From Agrobacterium tumefaciens (GTDB taxonomy: Bacteria; Pseudomonadota; Alphaproteobacteria; Rhizobiales; Rhizobiaceae), in NCBI GenBank assembly GCA_017744915.1, contig JAGIAH010000002.1, forward strand, positions 124,001 to 188,000: a DNA stretch of 64,000 nucleotides, given 5' to 3'. A program made the position numbers and the translations under genes. Below, in pieces: positions 25,414-33,672 of this stretch. The notes below the pieces were generated by a model. The model had not been told where the DNA came from, did not search any database, and was given only the letters and a program-made list of their open reading frames with translations. Every line of letters starts with the position of its first letter. Within the stretch, counting starts at the first letter, position 1.

Positions 25414-26454
25414 CTACGGGTTGTCGTCATGAAGGGCGGCAGGACCGGGATGTGCCGCCCGGCCCGGAGCGACGATGAGAGAAGTGATCGCATCGAGTGG
25501 CAGCGGTTTTGAAAACCCGCCCTGATGCGCCAGATTTCCGGCAAGCGTTTGAACGGCTTCGTTATAGGGCGTCGGAACATTGTGAAGCCGGCCGAGCAAA
25601 ACGATTTCGCCGTTGAGGAAATCCACCTCGCTCGAGGCTCCGCGTTTGAAACTCTGCCATGTTGATTGCTGGCCCGGATGAATGCCGCTGTTCGGCGCTA
25701 CGTGCCAGTTGGAGATGTCGAGGGTCCGCTCGGAGGGCAAGGCAAGGGTGTAACCCGCTGCCTCCAGCACATGGCGGGCCTCATCCACCAGAGCCGCGCT
25801 GATCCTGTCGTTCAGATCCCGGGGACCGTCGAAAAGTTCCAGGGCATTGCGAACGTTGTGGAGGAGTTTTGCTGATTTCCACCGGCGGATATCGTCGCTC
25901 GCCTCGGCCAGATATCCCGCCCTGTTCAGGTCCGCCGTGACCTGCGTGGTCACGTCATCCTGTCCGTCCGGAAAACGCCCAACCGTCACGATGCCCAACT
26001 GCGGCTCGCCACCGACCACTACCTTGCCGGTTTCCGTGAACCGCGCCGGTGTCAGAATGCTTGCGCCATATACCCTGGAAAATGTTCTCAGCGCATTTGC
26101 TTCGGTCGCCAGTCCGTTTTGAAAGGTCACGACAGGAAGGTTTGCCGCTGCCGGCGTCGTCGTGTTCGAGACGCTTTGCCAGGACCAGAAGGCAAGTGCG
26201 CTGACGGCATCCTGAGCTTTCACCGTGAGCAGGAGGATATCATCCAGTGTCAATTCCGGAAGATCCGCCAGGTCGAAAACCTTGAGATCGATCTGCCGCG
26301 TCTCCGCGGGGCGCTGGAAGGTAAGGCCATGTTGCCTGATATGATTGATCTGCGCACCCCGTCCGAAAAGCGCATAGTCAATGCCGGAAAGTGCAAACTG
26401 TGCTGCAAGGCTCGCGCCCACCGCACCGGCGCCGATGATAACGTAACGTGGCAT
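25414..26454 (-). CDS. Ketopantoate reductase-like (ApbA/PanE) oxidoreductase
   Basis: A 346-residue NADPH-dependent 2-oxo/2-hydroxy acid reductase fold. The nucleotide site YVIIGAGAVGASLAAQFALSG begins at residue 4, LLTVKAQDAVSAL near 85 and VTFQNGLATEANAL near 115 are typical, and the helical C-terminal domain contains the conserved SSEVDFLNGEIV near 275-290. A GTG 24 bases upstream is also in frame; the ATG at 26454 puts the Rossmann fold at the usual place. Its distance from panB/panC-type genes and its TetR and isomerase neighbours argue against pantothenate synthesis. It is first in the unit behind conserved element copy c. Confidence 0.85.
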   Translation of the reverse strand: MPRYVIIGAGAVGASLAAQFALSGIDYALFGRGAQINHIRQHGLTFQRPAETRQIDLKVFDLADLPELTLDDILLLTVKAQDAVSALAFWSWQSVSNTTTPAAANLPVVTFQNGLATEANALRTFSRVYGASILTPARFTETGKVVVGGEPQLGIVTVGRFPDGQDDVTTQVTADLNRAGYLAEASDDIRRWKSAKLLHNVRNALELFDGPRDLNDRISAALVDEARHVLEAAGYTLALPSERTLDISNWHVAPNSGIHPGQQSTWQSFKRGASSEVDFLNGEIVLLGRLHNVPTPYNEAVQTLAGNLAHQGGFSKPLPLDAITSLIVAPGRAAHPGPAALHDDNP

Positions 26455-26606
26455 CTGTTGTTTCTCGTCTTTTTTCACGCCCCGGATTTTCCGGAGGGCG
26501 TCGGCTGTTCATTGGTTGGCGGTCTGCGCGGGCGGCAATTGGGGATGGGGGTGGAAGCGGTTCAGAATTATTCTGGAGCGGATCGTAAAGCCTGCCCGCC
26601 GTGTAA

Positions 26607-26656
26607 AGGAAGACCGGTCATTCTATATCTACTAATTTTATAGAAAATCAGTTCCC
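26607..26656 (-). promoter_or_regulatory. Conserved sulfur-island element, copy c
   Basis: The plus strand begins AGGAAGACCGGTCATTCT, continues ATATCTA and ends in TAGAAAATCAGTTCCCG. It matches copy a at 22 of the first 25 bases and again in the TAGAAAAT and CCCG blocks. GACCGGTC inside it is a perfect 8-bp palindrome. It lies about 150 bases before the PanE-like start. Confidence 0.6.
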
Positions 26657-26674
26657 GAAATCAGCGATTTCGGG
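26654..26674 (-). terminator. Hairpin after the nitroreductase gene
   Basis: CCCGAAATC and GATTTCGGG form a perfect 9-bp stem with a 3-base loop, about 85 bases past the nitroreductase stop. On the minus strand it is followed by AACTGATTTTC, a weak T-rich tail. It separates that gene from the next unit. Confidence 0.55.
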
Positions 26675-26757
26675 AGAGATCGCGCTGCTCCTGGCCGGCG
26701 CTTCTTTCTGGCTGACAGGGACGCATCTGCATTCGATGCCGGCAGCCGCAACAATCT

Positions 26758-27600
26758 TTATTTGATACCGAAACCGAGGCGACGCAATGTTTGGCTCAGT
26801 TCCGCGCGGCCTTTCAGCGCGGCGGCATTTTCCACGCGCTGGGCAATGGGTGACGTCCAGCCGTTTTGCGGCAGGCCCTGTTTTTCCTGAAACACCTTCA
26901 AGACCTCATCATAGGAACTGAGATCATCGCTTGCCGGTTCTGAATAGGTTTCATGAAACAGAATGGATGATTGCGACAGGCGCGGCTTGACGTCGGTTTT
27001 CACCGCCGGGTCGGGATAGCCGACCGTGAGGCCAAAGACGGCGATGGTCTCGGGAGGAAGGTTCAGTTCGCGGGACACGTCTTCCGGCCTGTTGCGGATA
27101 CCGCCGACATAGCAGGAGCCAAGACCGAGTGAATCAATGGCGGCAACGGCATTCTGCGCGGCCAGCGCCGCATCGATGGCGCCGATCAGGAAGCTCTCCA
27201 GATAATCCAGCCCTTCGCCCCTGTTGCCTTGGTTGGAAGCGACCGTGCGCAACCGCTTCAGGTCGATCAGCCAGACGAGGAAAACGGGTGCGTCCTTTAT
27301 GTGACCGTTACCACCCGTGAAATCTGCCAGTCGCGCCTTGCGCTCTCTGTCCTGAACCGCCACCACGCTCCAAGCCTGAAGATTGGACGATGTCGGTGCA
27401 GATTGTGCGGCTGCGACCAGAAGTTCCAGAGTGCCCTGCGGCAAAGCTTTTGGCAGATAGGCGCGGGCGGTGCGATGGTTCAGCAAGGCGTCGATGGTGT
27501 CGTTCCAGAAGGGCGGAGAAAAGTCGGCCTGCGCTCCGTAACGGGCCTCAACCCGCTGCTGTGGAGTTTCAAGTTTGGTGATCGGACTGGACAGGGTCAT
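26758..27600 (-). CDS. Nitroreductase-family NAD(P)H:FMN oxidoreductase
   Basis: A 280-residue flavoprotein of the NfsA/FRP type. HRTARAYLPKALPQGTLELLVAAAQSAPTSSNLQAWSVVAV near residues 38-78 holds the FMN phosphate-binding arginine and the SSN motif. LGLGSCYVGGIRNRPEDVSRELNLP near 160-185 and FGLTVGYPD near 190 are also typical. The ATG at 27600 has GGAG upstream; an earlier in-frame start lacks one. Members can provide reduced FMN to two-component monooxygenases. With several such monooxygenases and no ssuE in the window, that is an attractive but unproven role. It lies 128 bases from ssuB and is followed by a hairpin. Confidence 0.88.
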   Translation of the reverse strand: MTLSSPITKLETPQQRVEARYGAQADFSPPFWNDTIDALLNHRTARAYLPKALPQGTLELLVAAAQSAPTSSNLQAWSVVAVQDRERKARLADFTGGNGHIKDAPVFLVWLIDLKRLRTVASNQGNRGEGLDYLESFLIGAIDAALAAQNAVAAIDSLGLGSCYVGGIRNRPEDVSRELNLPPETIAVFGLTVGYPDPAVKTDVKPRLSQSSILFHETYSEPASDDLSSYDEVLKVFQEKQGLPQNGWTSPIAQRVENAAALKGRAELSQTLRRLGFGIK

Positions 27601-27728
27601 CGCGTTAAACTCCGTAATATTGGGATGGGTTGCAACGCCTATGGTGGGAAGGCCGTGCAAGGCCTATCATTTTATGCCTCCCCAATTCACCTGCCAGCTT
27701 CGCGCCGACTCGATTTAAGCCGTAGCCG

Positions 27729-28460
27729 TCAGATGACGTGGGCGTTGTGCAGGGCGGTCAGCACCTCGTTCTTGAGGCTGGCGAGTTGCGGTGACCTTCG
27801 GTCGCGCGGACGTCGCACGTCCACCTCTATACGCTGCTGGATGCGGCCGTCATGGGCACCCATCATGTAAATCCGGTCGCCGAGGTAGAGCGCTTCGTCA
27901 ATGTCATGGGTGACGAGCAGGAAGGAAATGCCGCGCTGTTCGACGAGCTTCAGCACCAGATCCTGCAACTTCATCCGCGTGAAAGCGTCGACCGCACTGA
28001 AGGGTTCATCGAGCAGCAGGATGCGCGGCTCGGTATAGAGCGCCCTTGCTATCGCCACACGTTGCGCCATGCCGCCCGAAAGGGCTTTTGGCAGCGCGCC
28101 GCCATGGCCGCTCAAACCGACATCGTCGATCAGCTTTTCCACGCGCCCGACATCATATTTCCTGCCGGCCGCATAACCGATGTTTTCGGCAACCGTCAGC
28201 CAGGGCATCAGGCGGGGTTCCTGAAAGACGAAGGCAATGGGCGGTGAGCCCGATGCCTGCGCCTCGTCCTCCTGAACCTTGACCGCGCCTGAAAAACGCC
28301 GGTCGAGGCCGGCGGCGATGCGCAACAATGTGCTCTTTCCGCAGCCGCTGGGGCCAAGAAGCACCGCCGCTTCGCCATCACCCAGCGTGAGCTGGATATC
28401 CTGAAGGACCACCGTGTCGCCGAAAGCCTTCTCGCGTACATCGACATTGAGCAAACTCAT
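27729..28460 (-). CDS. ssuB: Aliphatic sulfonate-type ABC transporter ATP-binding protein
   Basis: A 243-residue ATPase of the nitrate/sulfonate/taurine class. It has Walker [10 protein letters not shown] near residue 35, the class-typical Q-loop FVFQEPRLMPWLTVAENI near 80, signature LSGGMAQRV near 125, Walker B ILLLDEPFSAVD near 147 and the switch LLVTHDIDEAL. The start ATG at 28460 overlaps the permease stop (ATGA). The reading frame stays open upstream, but that part is antiframe to the permease. It completes an SsuA-SsuC-SsuB importer next to an NtaA-type monooxygenase, so sulfonates or sulfate esters are the likely substrates. Confidence 0.9.
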   Translation of the reverse strand: MSLLNVDVREKAFGDTVVLQDIQLTLGDGEAAVLLGPSGCGKSTLLRIAAGLDRRFSGAVKVQEDEAQASGSPPIAFVFQEPRLMPWLTVAENIGYAAGRKYDVGRVEKLIDDVGLSGHGGALPKALSGGMAQRVAIARALYTEPRILLLDEPFSAVDAFTRMKLQDLVLKLVEQRGISFLLVTHDIDEALYLGDRIYMMGAHDGRIQQRIEVDVRRPRDRRSPQLASLKNEVLTALHNAHVI

Positions 28461-29326
28461 CGCAGGCGTCCTTCCTGCTGAAGCGGATAGGTGTCGCGCC
28501 AGCGCAGGCAGCGGTCTTCGACGATCTTGAAGAGACTGTCGGAAATTTTGCCCAGCACCGCAAGGCAGATGATGGCGATCATGACGAGATCGGGTCGGGA
28601 AAGCTCCCGCCCGTCGGACAGCATGTAGCCGATACCTTCCGAGGCGGCCAGAAGTTCCGCCGCGACGACGCTCAGCCAGGCCAGCGACAACCCGTAACGC
28701 AGGCCCGTGAAGAGATGCGGCAGCGAGGCGGGAATGAAAATCCGCCACACCAGCACGGGCAGCGGCTGGCGATACATCTCACCCACCTCCACCAGCTTGC
28801 GGTCGACATTCCTGATGCCGGAAAAGAGGTTGAGGTAGACGGGAAAAAACGCGCTTTTGGCGATCAGCACGATTTTCGAGGTTTCGCCAATGCCGAACCA
28901 GATCATCAGCAGCGGCACCCATGCAAGGCTCGGGACCGCGCGCAACGCCTGAAACGTCGGCTCGAGATAACGTTCGGCGGCGATCACCAGCCCCACCAGT
29001 GAACCGACGACGATGGCGAGCAGGGAGCCGATGACGAAGCCGACGAAGACGCGCGCGGTACTGGCCGCAACATTCGTCCATAAGGGGCCTTCCGCAAGCC
29101 GCAGGAAGGTGTCGTAAAGTTCGGAAGGCGGGGGCAGCACGTAGGGGTTGACCCAGCCGAAGCGAACGAAAAGCTCGAGCAGCAAAAGCGAGCCGACGGG
29201 CACGATTGCGCCGCGCAGGTCGAAACGGCCAAGGAAATTCCCCACCCTTTGCGCGAGCGGCAATCGGGAAGGGAATTGTCCCGCAGTCTGTTTCACGCGC
29301 TGGAATTCGCGCGGATGGGAATTCAT
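28457..29326 (-). CDS. ssuC: Aliphatic sulfonate-type ABC transporter permease
   Basis: A 289-residue inner-membrane permease. It has an N-terminal helix (GAIVPVGSLLLLELFVRFGW), the family's YVLPPPSELYDTF near 62, and membrane helices through FVGFVIGSLLAIVVGSLVGLVI. The EAA-type loop runs around DRKLVEVGEMYRQPLPVLVWRIFIPASLPH near 175-205, and LAASEGIGYML lies near 230. It starts in a 4-base overlap with ssuA and ends in one with ssuB. Sulfonate, nitrate and taurine permeases are alike; the neighbouring flavin monooxygenase favours an organosulfur compound. Confidence 0.9.
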   Translation of the reverse strand: MNSHPREFQRVKQTAGQFPSRLPLAQRVGNFLGRFDLRGAIVPVGSLLLLELFVRFGWVNPYVLPPPSELYDTFLRLAEGPLWTNVAASTARVFVGFVIGSLLAIVVGSLVGLVIAAERYLEPTFQALRAVPSLAWVPLLMIWFGIGETSKIVLIAKSAFFPVYLNLFSGIRNVDRKLVEVGEMYRQPLPVLVWRIFIPASLPHLFTGLRYGLSLAWLSVVAAELLAASEGIGYMLSDGRELSRPDLVMIAIICLAVLGKISDSLFKIVEDRCLRWRDTYPLQQEGRLR

Positions 29327-30318
29327 GCGCCAAGTGCCTTTTTCGCCGGTGCCGGATCGATCAGCGAAGAAAGGACATTGTCGACATTGACGCCGGGGCG
29401 CAGAACATCGTCACCCAGGAGCGGCGTGACGATGCGGATCGAGTTCAGCAGTTCCTCGCCGGGAACGGGATCCTTCCAGTCGCGCTTCTCGATCGTGAGC
29501 TTGGTGATCTTGGGATCGTTGCCGGTGACCTGCGTGACGAAATCGATGAATTCGCCCTTGTTTTCACGGATCCATTTCTGCGTCTGCACCCAGACACCGA
29601 GAAGCCTGTCGACCGCTTTCGGGTACTTTGCCAGAAACTCTTCGGACACGCTGAAGACGCTGCCGTCGCGCCAGCTGCGCTCGTCGAAAATCGCCCGGTC
29701 GCCGGCAAGCTCGGCCTGGGATGTGTGCGGATCGATGCCGACCCAGGCATCCACCTGACCCTGCTGAAGCGCGTTGAAACCTTCCGGATGCTGCAGGTTC
29801 ACGACCTTGAGGTCGTTGATGGACAGCTTGTTCTGGTCAAGCGCGCGGACGAGGGTGAAATAGGGTGCGGTGCCCTTGGTCACAGCAATGGTCTTGCCCT
29901 TGAGGTCGGCGACGGTCTTGATGGGTGAATCCGGGCGTACCTGGATGATGGAGGAGCCACCCCAGCTCGCCACATAGATCACCTTCAGCGGCACGCCGTT
30001 GGCGCGCGCGAGAAAGGCGGAAAGGGCGGCCGAACCGGCAAAGTCCGTCGAGCCGACCTTCAGGAATTCGAGCGAATTGTTGCTGCCGCGGGATTGCACC
30101 CAGGTGATCTTGGTGCCGACATCCTTGAAAGCTTCCTCAAGCCAGCCCTTGTTCTTTATCAGCAGCGTATGGGAGGAGTAAAATCCCCAGTCCAGCTTCA
30201 GCTCGGCAGGAAACTCCTGTGAATTCTGGGCCAGCGCCTTGCCCGTGGCAAGCGGTGCCGCAAGAGCGCCGGCAATGCCGAATTTGAGGATCTGGCGGCG
30301 GGAATGTTCAGCCTTCAT
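29323..30318 (-). CDS. ssuA: Aliphatic sulfonate-type ABC transporter binding protein
   Basis: A 331-residue periplasmic binding protein of the SsuA/TauA family. The signal has a twin-arginine-like SRRQILKFG, then a hydrophobic stretch ending GKALAQ. The mature part shows LKLDWGFYSSHTLLIKNKGWLEEAF, GSTDFAGSAALSAFLARANGVPLKVIYV near 90-117, and DLKGKTIAVTKGTAPYFTLVRAL near 135. AGGTGAA precedes the ATG. It heads the ssuACB operon. It may bind a sulfonate or sulfate ester rather than taurine, as the next gene upstream is an NtaA-type monooxygenase. Confidence 0.9.
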   Translation of the reverse strand: MKAEHSRRQILKFGIAGALAAPLATGKALAQNSQEFPAELKLDWGFYSSHTLLIKNKGWLEEAFKDVGTKITWVQSRGSNNSLEFLKVGSTDFAGSAALSAFLARANGVPLKVIYVASWGGSSIIQVRPDSPIKTVADLKGKTIAVTKGTAPYFTLVRALDQNKLSINDLKVVNLQHPEGFNALQQGQVDAWVGIDPHTSQAELAGDRAIFDERSWRDGSVFSVSEEFLAKYPKAVDRLLGVWVQTQKWIRENKGEFIDFVTQVTGNDPKITKLTIEKRDWKDPVPGEELLNSIRIVTPLLGDDVLRPGVNVDNVLSSLIDPAPAKKALGA

Positions 30319-30471
30319 ATTAATTCACCTAATTTATGTATTTTGTGTATTTAAAGGGTATGGGCGGGTGTTTTTAAGGTCAATCCGCCCTTCTGGAACC
30401 TCATGCCAAACTTTGCGACCGGCGTGGAAAATCTCCCTACCGGGAGAGCGATCGGCGCGACGGCGCTTTAT

Positions 30472-31797
30472 TCAGGTGAAAAATCGATTGGCCGGTCGTT
30501 GCAGGCCAAGATGGTCGCGCAGTGTCGGCCCTTCATAATCCTTGCGGAACAGCCCGCGCCTTTGCAGTTCCGGCACCACCTGCGTCGTGAAGTCGTCCAG
30601 ACCGGCAGGCAGGAAAGGGAAGGTGACGTTGAAACCATCCGAGCCCTCTTCATGAAGCCATTGCTCCATCTCGTCGGCGATGGTCTTTGGCGTGCCGACG
30701 AAGGCTAAGCCCGCATAACCGCCCAGCCGCTGGGCAAGCTGGCGCACCGTCAGGCCCTCGCTTCGGGCAAGTTCGATCACCCTTTCACGGCTGGATTTGC
30801 TGGCATTGGTCTCGGGAATATCAGGCAGGGGACCATCGGGATCGAAGCCTGAAACATCGTGGCCGAGCGCAATGGAAAGTGAGGCGATTGCGCTGTCATA
30901 ATGGACAAGGCTGTCGAGCCTGGCGCGTTTCGCCTTGGCCTCTTCCACGCTGTCGCCGACGAGAACGAAAGCGCCCGGCAGGATGACAATTCCGTCGCGC
31001 GAACGGCCAGCGGCGACAGTCCTGTCCTTGACGTCCTTATAAAAGGCCTTTCCCGCCGCAAGCGTGGGTGTTGCGGCAAAAACCACCTCTGCCGTCTCGG
31101 CGGCAAGCTGGCGTCCAGGCTCGGAAGCTCCCGCCTGCACGATGACGGGCCAACCCTGCACTGGACGCGCGATGTTGAGTGGTCCGCGCACGGAAAATTC
31201 CGGTCCCTTGTGGTCCAGCACATGCATCTTTTCGGGATCGAAGAACAGCCCGCTATCGACATCCCGGATAAAGGCGTCGTCGGAAAAGGAATCCCAGAGA
31301 CCGGTGACGACATCGTAAAATTCCCGCGCGCGGCCATAGCGCTCGGCATGATCAGGCTGTTCCTCGCGGCCGAAATTCCGGGCTGCGTCGGGATTTGACG
31401 TGGTGACGATGTTCCAGCCGGCGCGGCCGTTGCTGAGGTGATCGAGCGAGGCGAAACGCCGGGCCACATGATACGGCTCATCGAATGTGGTGGAGGCGGT
31501 GGCGACCAGCCCGATGCGGGAGGTGACGGCGGCGAGCGCCGAAAGCAGGGTGAAGGGCTCGAAGGAGGTGACGGTGTGGCTGCGGCGCAGTGCTTCCGTG
31601 GGCATGTTCAGCACCGCCAGATGATCGGCCATGAAGAAGGCATCGAACTTCGCGGCCTCGAGCTGTTGTGCGAAGCGCGCCAGATGGGCGAAATTGAAAT
31701 TCGCATCCGGGAATGCGCCCGGATAACGCCATGCACCCGTGTGGAGACTAACGGGCCGCATGAAGGCGCCGAGATGCAGTTTACGATCATTTGCCAT
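30472..31797 (-). CDS. NtaA/SnaA/DszA-family flavin-dependent monooxygenase, copy 1
   Basis: A 441-residue luciferase-like enzyme. It starts with RKLHLGAFMRPVSLHTGAWRYP, then has FAQQLEAAKFDAFFMADHLA near 43-62 and FTLLSALAAVTSRIGLVATASTTFDEPYHVARRFASLDHLSNGRAGWNIVTTSNPDAARNFG near 82-143. VIVQAGASEPGRQLAA near 225 and FVGTPKTIADEMEQWLHEEGSDGFNV near 365-390 follow. The family oxygenates chelators, sulfones and related compounds with FMNH2. Lying 153 bases upstream of ssuA in the same direction, it is probably the catabolic partner of that importer. A second copy is at 56753-58171. Confidence 0.9.
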   Translation of the reverse strand: MANDRKLHLGAFMRPVSLHTGAWRYPGAFPDANFNFAHLARFAQQLEAAKFDAFFMADHLAVLNMPTEALRRSHTVTSFEPFTLLSALAAVTSRIGLVATASTTFDEPYHVARRFASLDHLSNGRAGWNIVTTSNPDAARNFGREEQPDHAERYGRAREFYDVVTGLWDSFSDDAFIRDVDSGLFFDPEKMHVLDHKGPEFSVRGPLNIARPVQGWPVIVQAGASEPGRQLAAETAEVVFAATPTLAAGKAFYKDVKDRTVAAGRSRDGIVILPGAFVLVGDSVEEAKAKRARLDSLVHYDSAIASLSIALGHDVSGFDPDGPLPDIPETNASKSSRERVIELARSEGLTVRQLAQRLGGYAGLAFVGTPKTIADEMEQWLHEEGSDGFNVTFPFLPAGLDDFTTQVVPELQRRGLFRKDYEGPTLRDHLGLQRPANRFFT

Positions 31798-32172
31798 TGG
31801 GCTTCACTTTCGTTGATGTTTTTGGCTTGCGCGACTCGTTGCCGATGGCCGCAGCCGCAGGCACGCCTTTGCTGGTGGCGACGATATCCCTGCCGGAGGA
31901 TCGGCGCGGCAAAGACTATTCCGATTATGATTTCCGAACCGAAAGATTTTTGCCGAAATTCCGCATTTGGCGATGATCCCGCCACCCACGCTGCTTTGTT
32001 TCCACCCTGTTGAGCGGGAGAACCAAAGGGTCGGACGTCACTTCCGGCCGCCCGCGCCAAAATTTGCCGAAAACCGCAGATGATTAGAAGAATTTTGCTT
32101 TCCGGATCTCCGCTTCTGTGTTTCTTATAATGCTTAAATAGAATTTTTAACGCTCATTAATTCAGAAATAAC
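31798..32172. other. 375-base divergent promoter region
   Basis: It separates the NtaA-type gene (minus) from the FAD/NAD(P) monooxygenase operon (plus). A perfect -10 box TATAAT lies at 32126-32131 on the plus strand with no clear -35 box, in an AT-rich tract followed by AAATAGAATTTT, loosely like the sulfur-island elements. The rest, including a GC-rich block at 31977-32060, shows no gene, tRNA or recognisable riboswitch. Confidence 0.5.
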
Positions 32173-33672
32173 ATGATGGAAGATCGCAAAACCGACGCAG
32201 TGTCTGTGAATGCGGGCGGCTTGCCGGCGCTGGAGGCGAGGCTTGCGCGGGAACTCGCCCTGCTTGAGCGACCGGCAAAGCCGTGGGTGCCGCGCACCTC
32301 TCTCAACGGCTCTGAAGTGCTTGACGTCGCCGTCATCGGTGCCGGGCTTTGCGGGCTGACCGCGCTTGCCGCTCTTTCATTTGCCGGGATCGACAATGTC
32401 AGGGCTTTCGACAGGGCGCCCAGCGGGCGGGAAGGCCCATGGGTGACCAGCGCGCGCATGGAGACATTGCGCACCCGCAAGGAACTGGCCGGGCCGGCGC
32501 TCGGCGTGCCCTCCCTGACATTCCGCGCGTGGTTCGAGGCACAGTTCGGCGCGCGCGCCTATGATGAGATGGGGCTGATACCGCGTGAAGCCTGGATGGC
32601 CTATATGGTCTGGTATCGCACTGTGCTGGCGCTGCCGGTGAGCAACGATACCGAACTTGCCGGTCTCGTTTTGCGCGAAGATGGCCTGCTCGCTCTCGAT
32701 TTTGTTGGGCCGGAAGGTCCTGCCAGGGTTCTGGCGCGCCGGGTGATCCTGGCGACGGGGCTCGATGGTCTCGGTGCGCCGCGCCTGCCGGATGTGGCGA
32801 AAACGGTTCCCACCCGTTTCGTGTGCCATAGCGGCGATGTATTCGATGTGAGCGCATGGCGCGGCAAGCGCGTCGCGGTGGTCGGTGCCGGGGCTTCGGC
32901 CATGGACAATGCAGCCGCAGCGCTGGAAGCGGGGGCCGCCCGTGTCGATCTTTTCATTCGCAGGCCCGATATCCCGCGGGTCGAAAAATTCGGCGGCATC
33001 GCCAGCCTTGGCATGACCTACGGTTATATCGGTCTGCCTGACGCCGACCGTTGGGCCTTCATGGTTGAGGCGGAGCGGACGCAGATACCGCCGCCGCGCC
33101 ACAGCGTCCTCAGGGTCTCGCGCCATGACAATGCGTTCTTCCATCTTGGCAGTCCCATTCTCAGCCTGACGGAAGTGGGCGATGTGGTAGAGATCGAGAC
33201 CCGGAAGGGGCGCTATCTCGCCGATCTCATCATTTTCGCCACCGGCTTCGATGTCGATTTCGCCCGGCGTCCGGAATTTTCAGCCCTGAACGACCGTGTC
33301 CTGCTCTGGCGCGATGCCTATCAGCCGCCGGCCGGGCAGGAGAATGACGCGCTGGGGTCCTATCCCTATCTCGGGCCGGCCTTCGAGTTTCTGCCGAAAC
33401 CGGATCTGCCGCCCGCCGAGGCGGAGGCGATTTCCCGCATCCATTGTTTCGCCTATCCGGCCGTTCCCTCCCACGGGAAAATCACCAGCGGCATTCCGGC
33501 CATAAGCCCGGGGGCGGAGCGGTTGGCGCAGGGCATCGCGCGGTCTCTCTTCGTCGAAGATCGCGCCCGTCATTTCGATACTTTCATGAACCACGACGCC
33601 GCTGAAATCACCGGCGAGGAATGGCGCGATGCGGACGCGCAGGACAGGATCAAGGAGCATGCCAATGGCTGA
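32173..33672 (+). CDS. FAD/NAD(P)-binding oxidoreductase, flavin monooxygenase-like
   Basis: A 499-residue two-dinucleotide-binding flavoprotein. The FAD site is VAVIGAGLCGLTALAALSFAG near residue 54, and GREGPWVTSARMETLRTRKELAGP near 88-111 resembles the FMO/Baeyer-Villiger flavin loop. The NADPH site is KRVAVVGAGASAMDNAAAALEAGA near 231-254, and DLIIFATGFDVDFARRPEF lies near 355. Such enzymes hydroxylate amines or sulfides or oxidise ketones. It is first of an operon in which the next gene starts inside its stop codon. Two ATG codons are adjacent (32173 and 32176); either may be used. Confidence 0.85.
   Translation: MMEDRKTDAVSVNAGGLPALEARLARELALLERPAKPWVPRTSLNGSEVLDVAVIGAGLCGLTALAALSFAGIDNVRAFDRAPSGREGPWVTSARMETLRTRKELAGPALGVPSLTFRAWFEAQFGARAYDEMGLIPREAWMAYMVWYRTVLALPVSNDTELAGLVLREDGLLALDFVGPEGPARVLARRVILATGLDGLGAPRLPDVAKTVPTRFVCHSGDVFDVSAWRGKRVAVVGAGASAMDNAAAALEAGAARVDLFIRRPDIPRVEKFGGIASLGMTYGYIGLPDADRWAFMVEAERTQIPPPRHSVLRVSRHDNAFFHLGSPILSLTEVGDVVEIETRKGRYLADLIIFATGFDVDFARRPEFSALNDRVLLWRDAYQPPAGQENDALGSYPYLGPAFEFLPKPDLPPAEAEAISRIHCFAYPAVPSHGKITSGIPAISPGAERLAQGIARSLFVEDRARHFDTFMNHDAAEITGEEWRDADAQDRIKEHANG

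Larger units (their letters stand above)
26455..26757. other. 303-base gap between nitroreductase and PanE-like genes
   Basis: No gene is supported. The region holds conserved element copy c (26607-26656) and a perfect hairpin (26654-26674) that overlaps its edge. Confidence 0.5.

Noticed and set aside
31977-32060. GC-rich block considered as a SAM-type riboswitch leader
   Set aside because: The conserved pairing and loop sequences of SAM-I or SAM-II classes are not visible on either strand, and the downstream genes do not make methionine or SAM.
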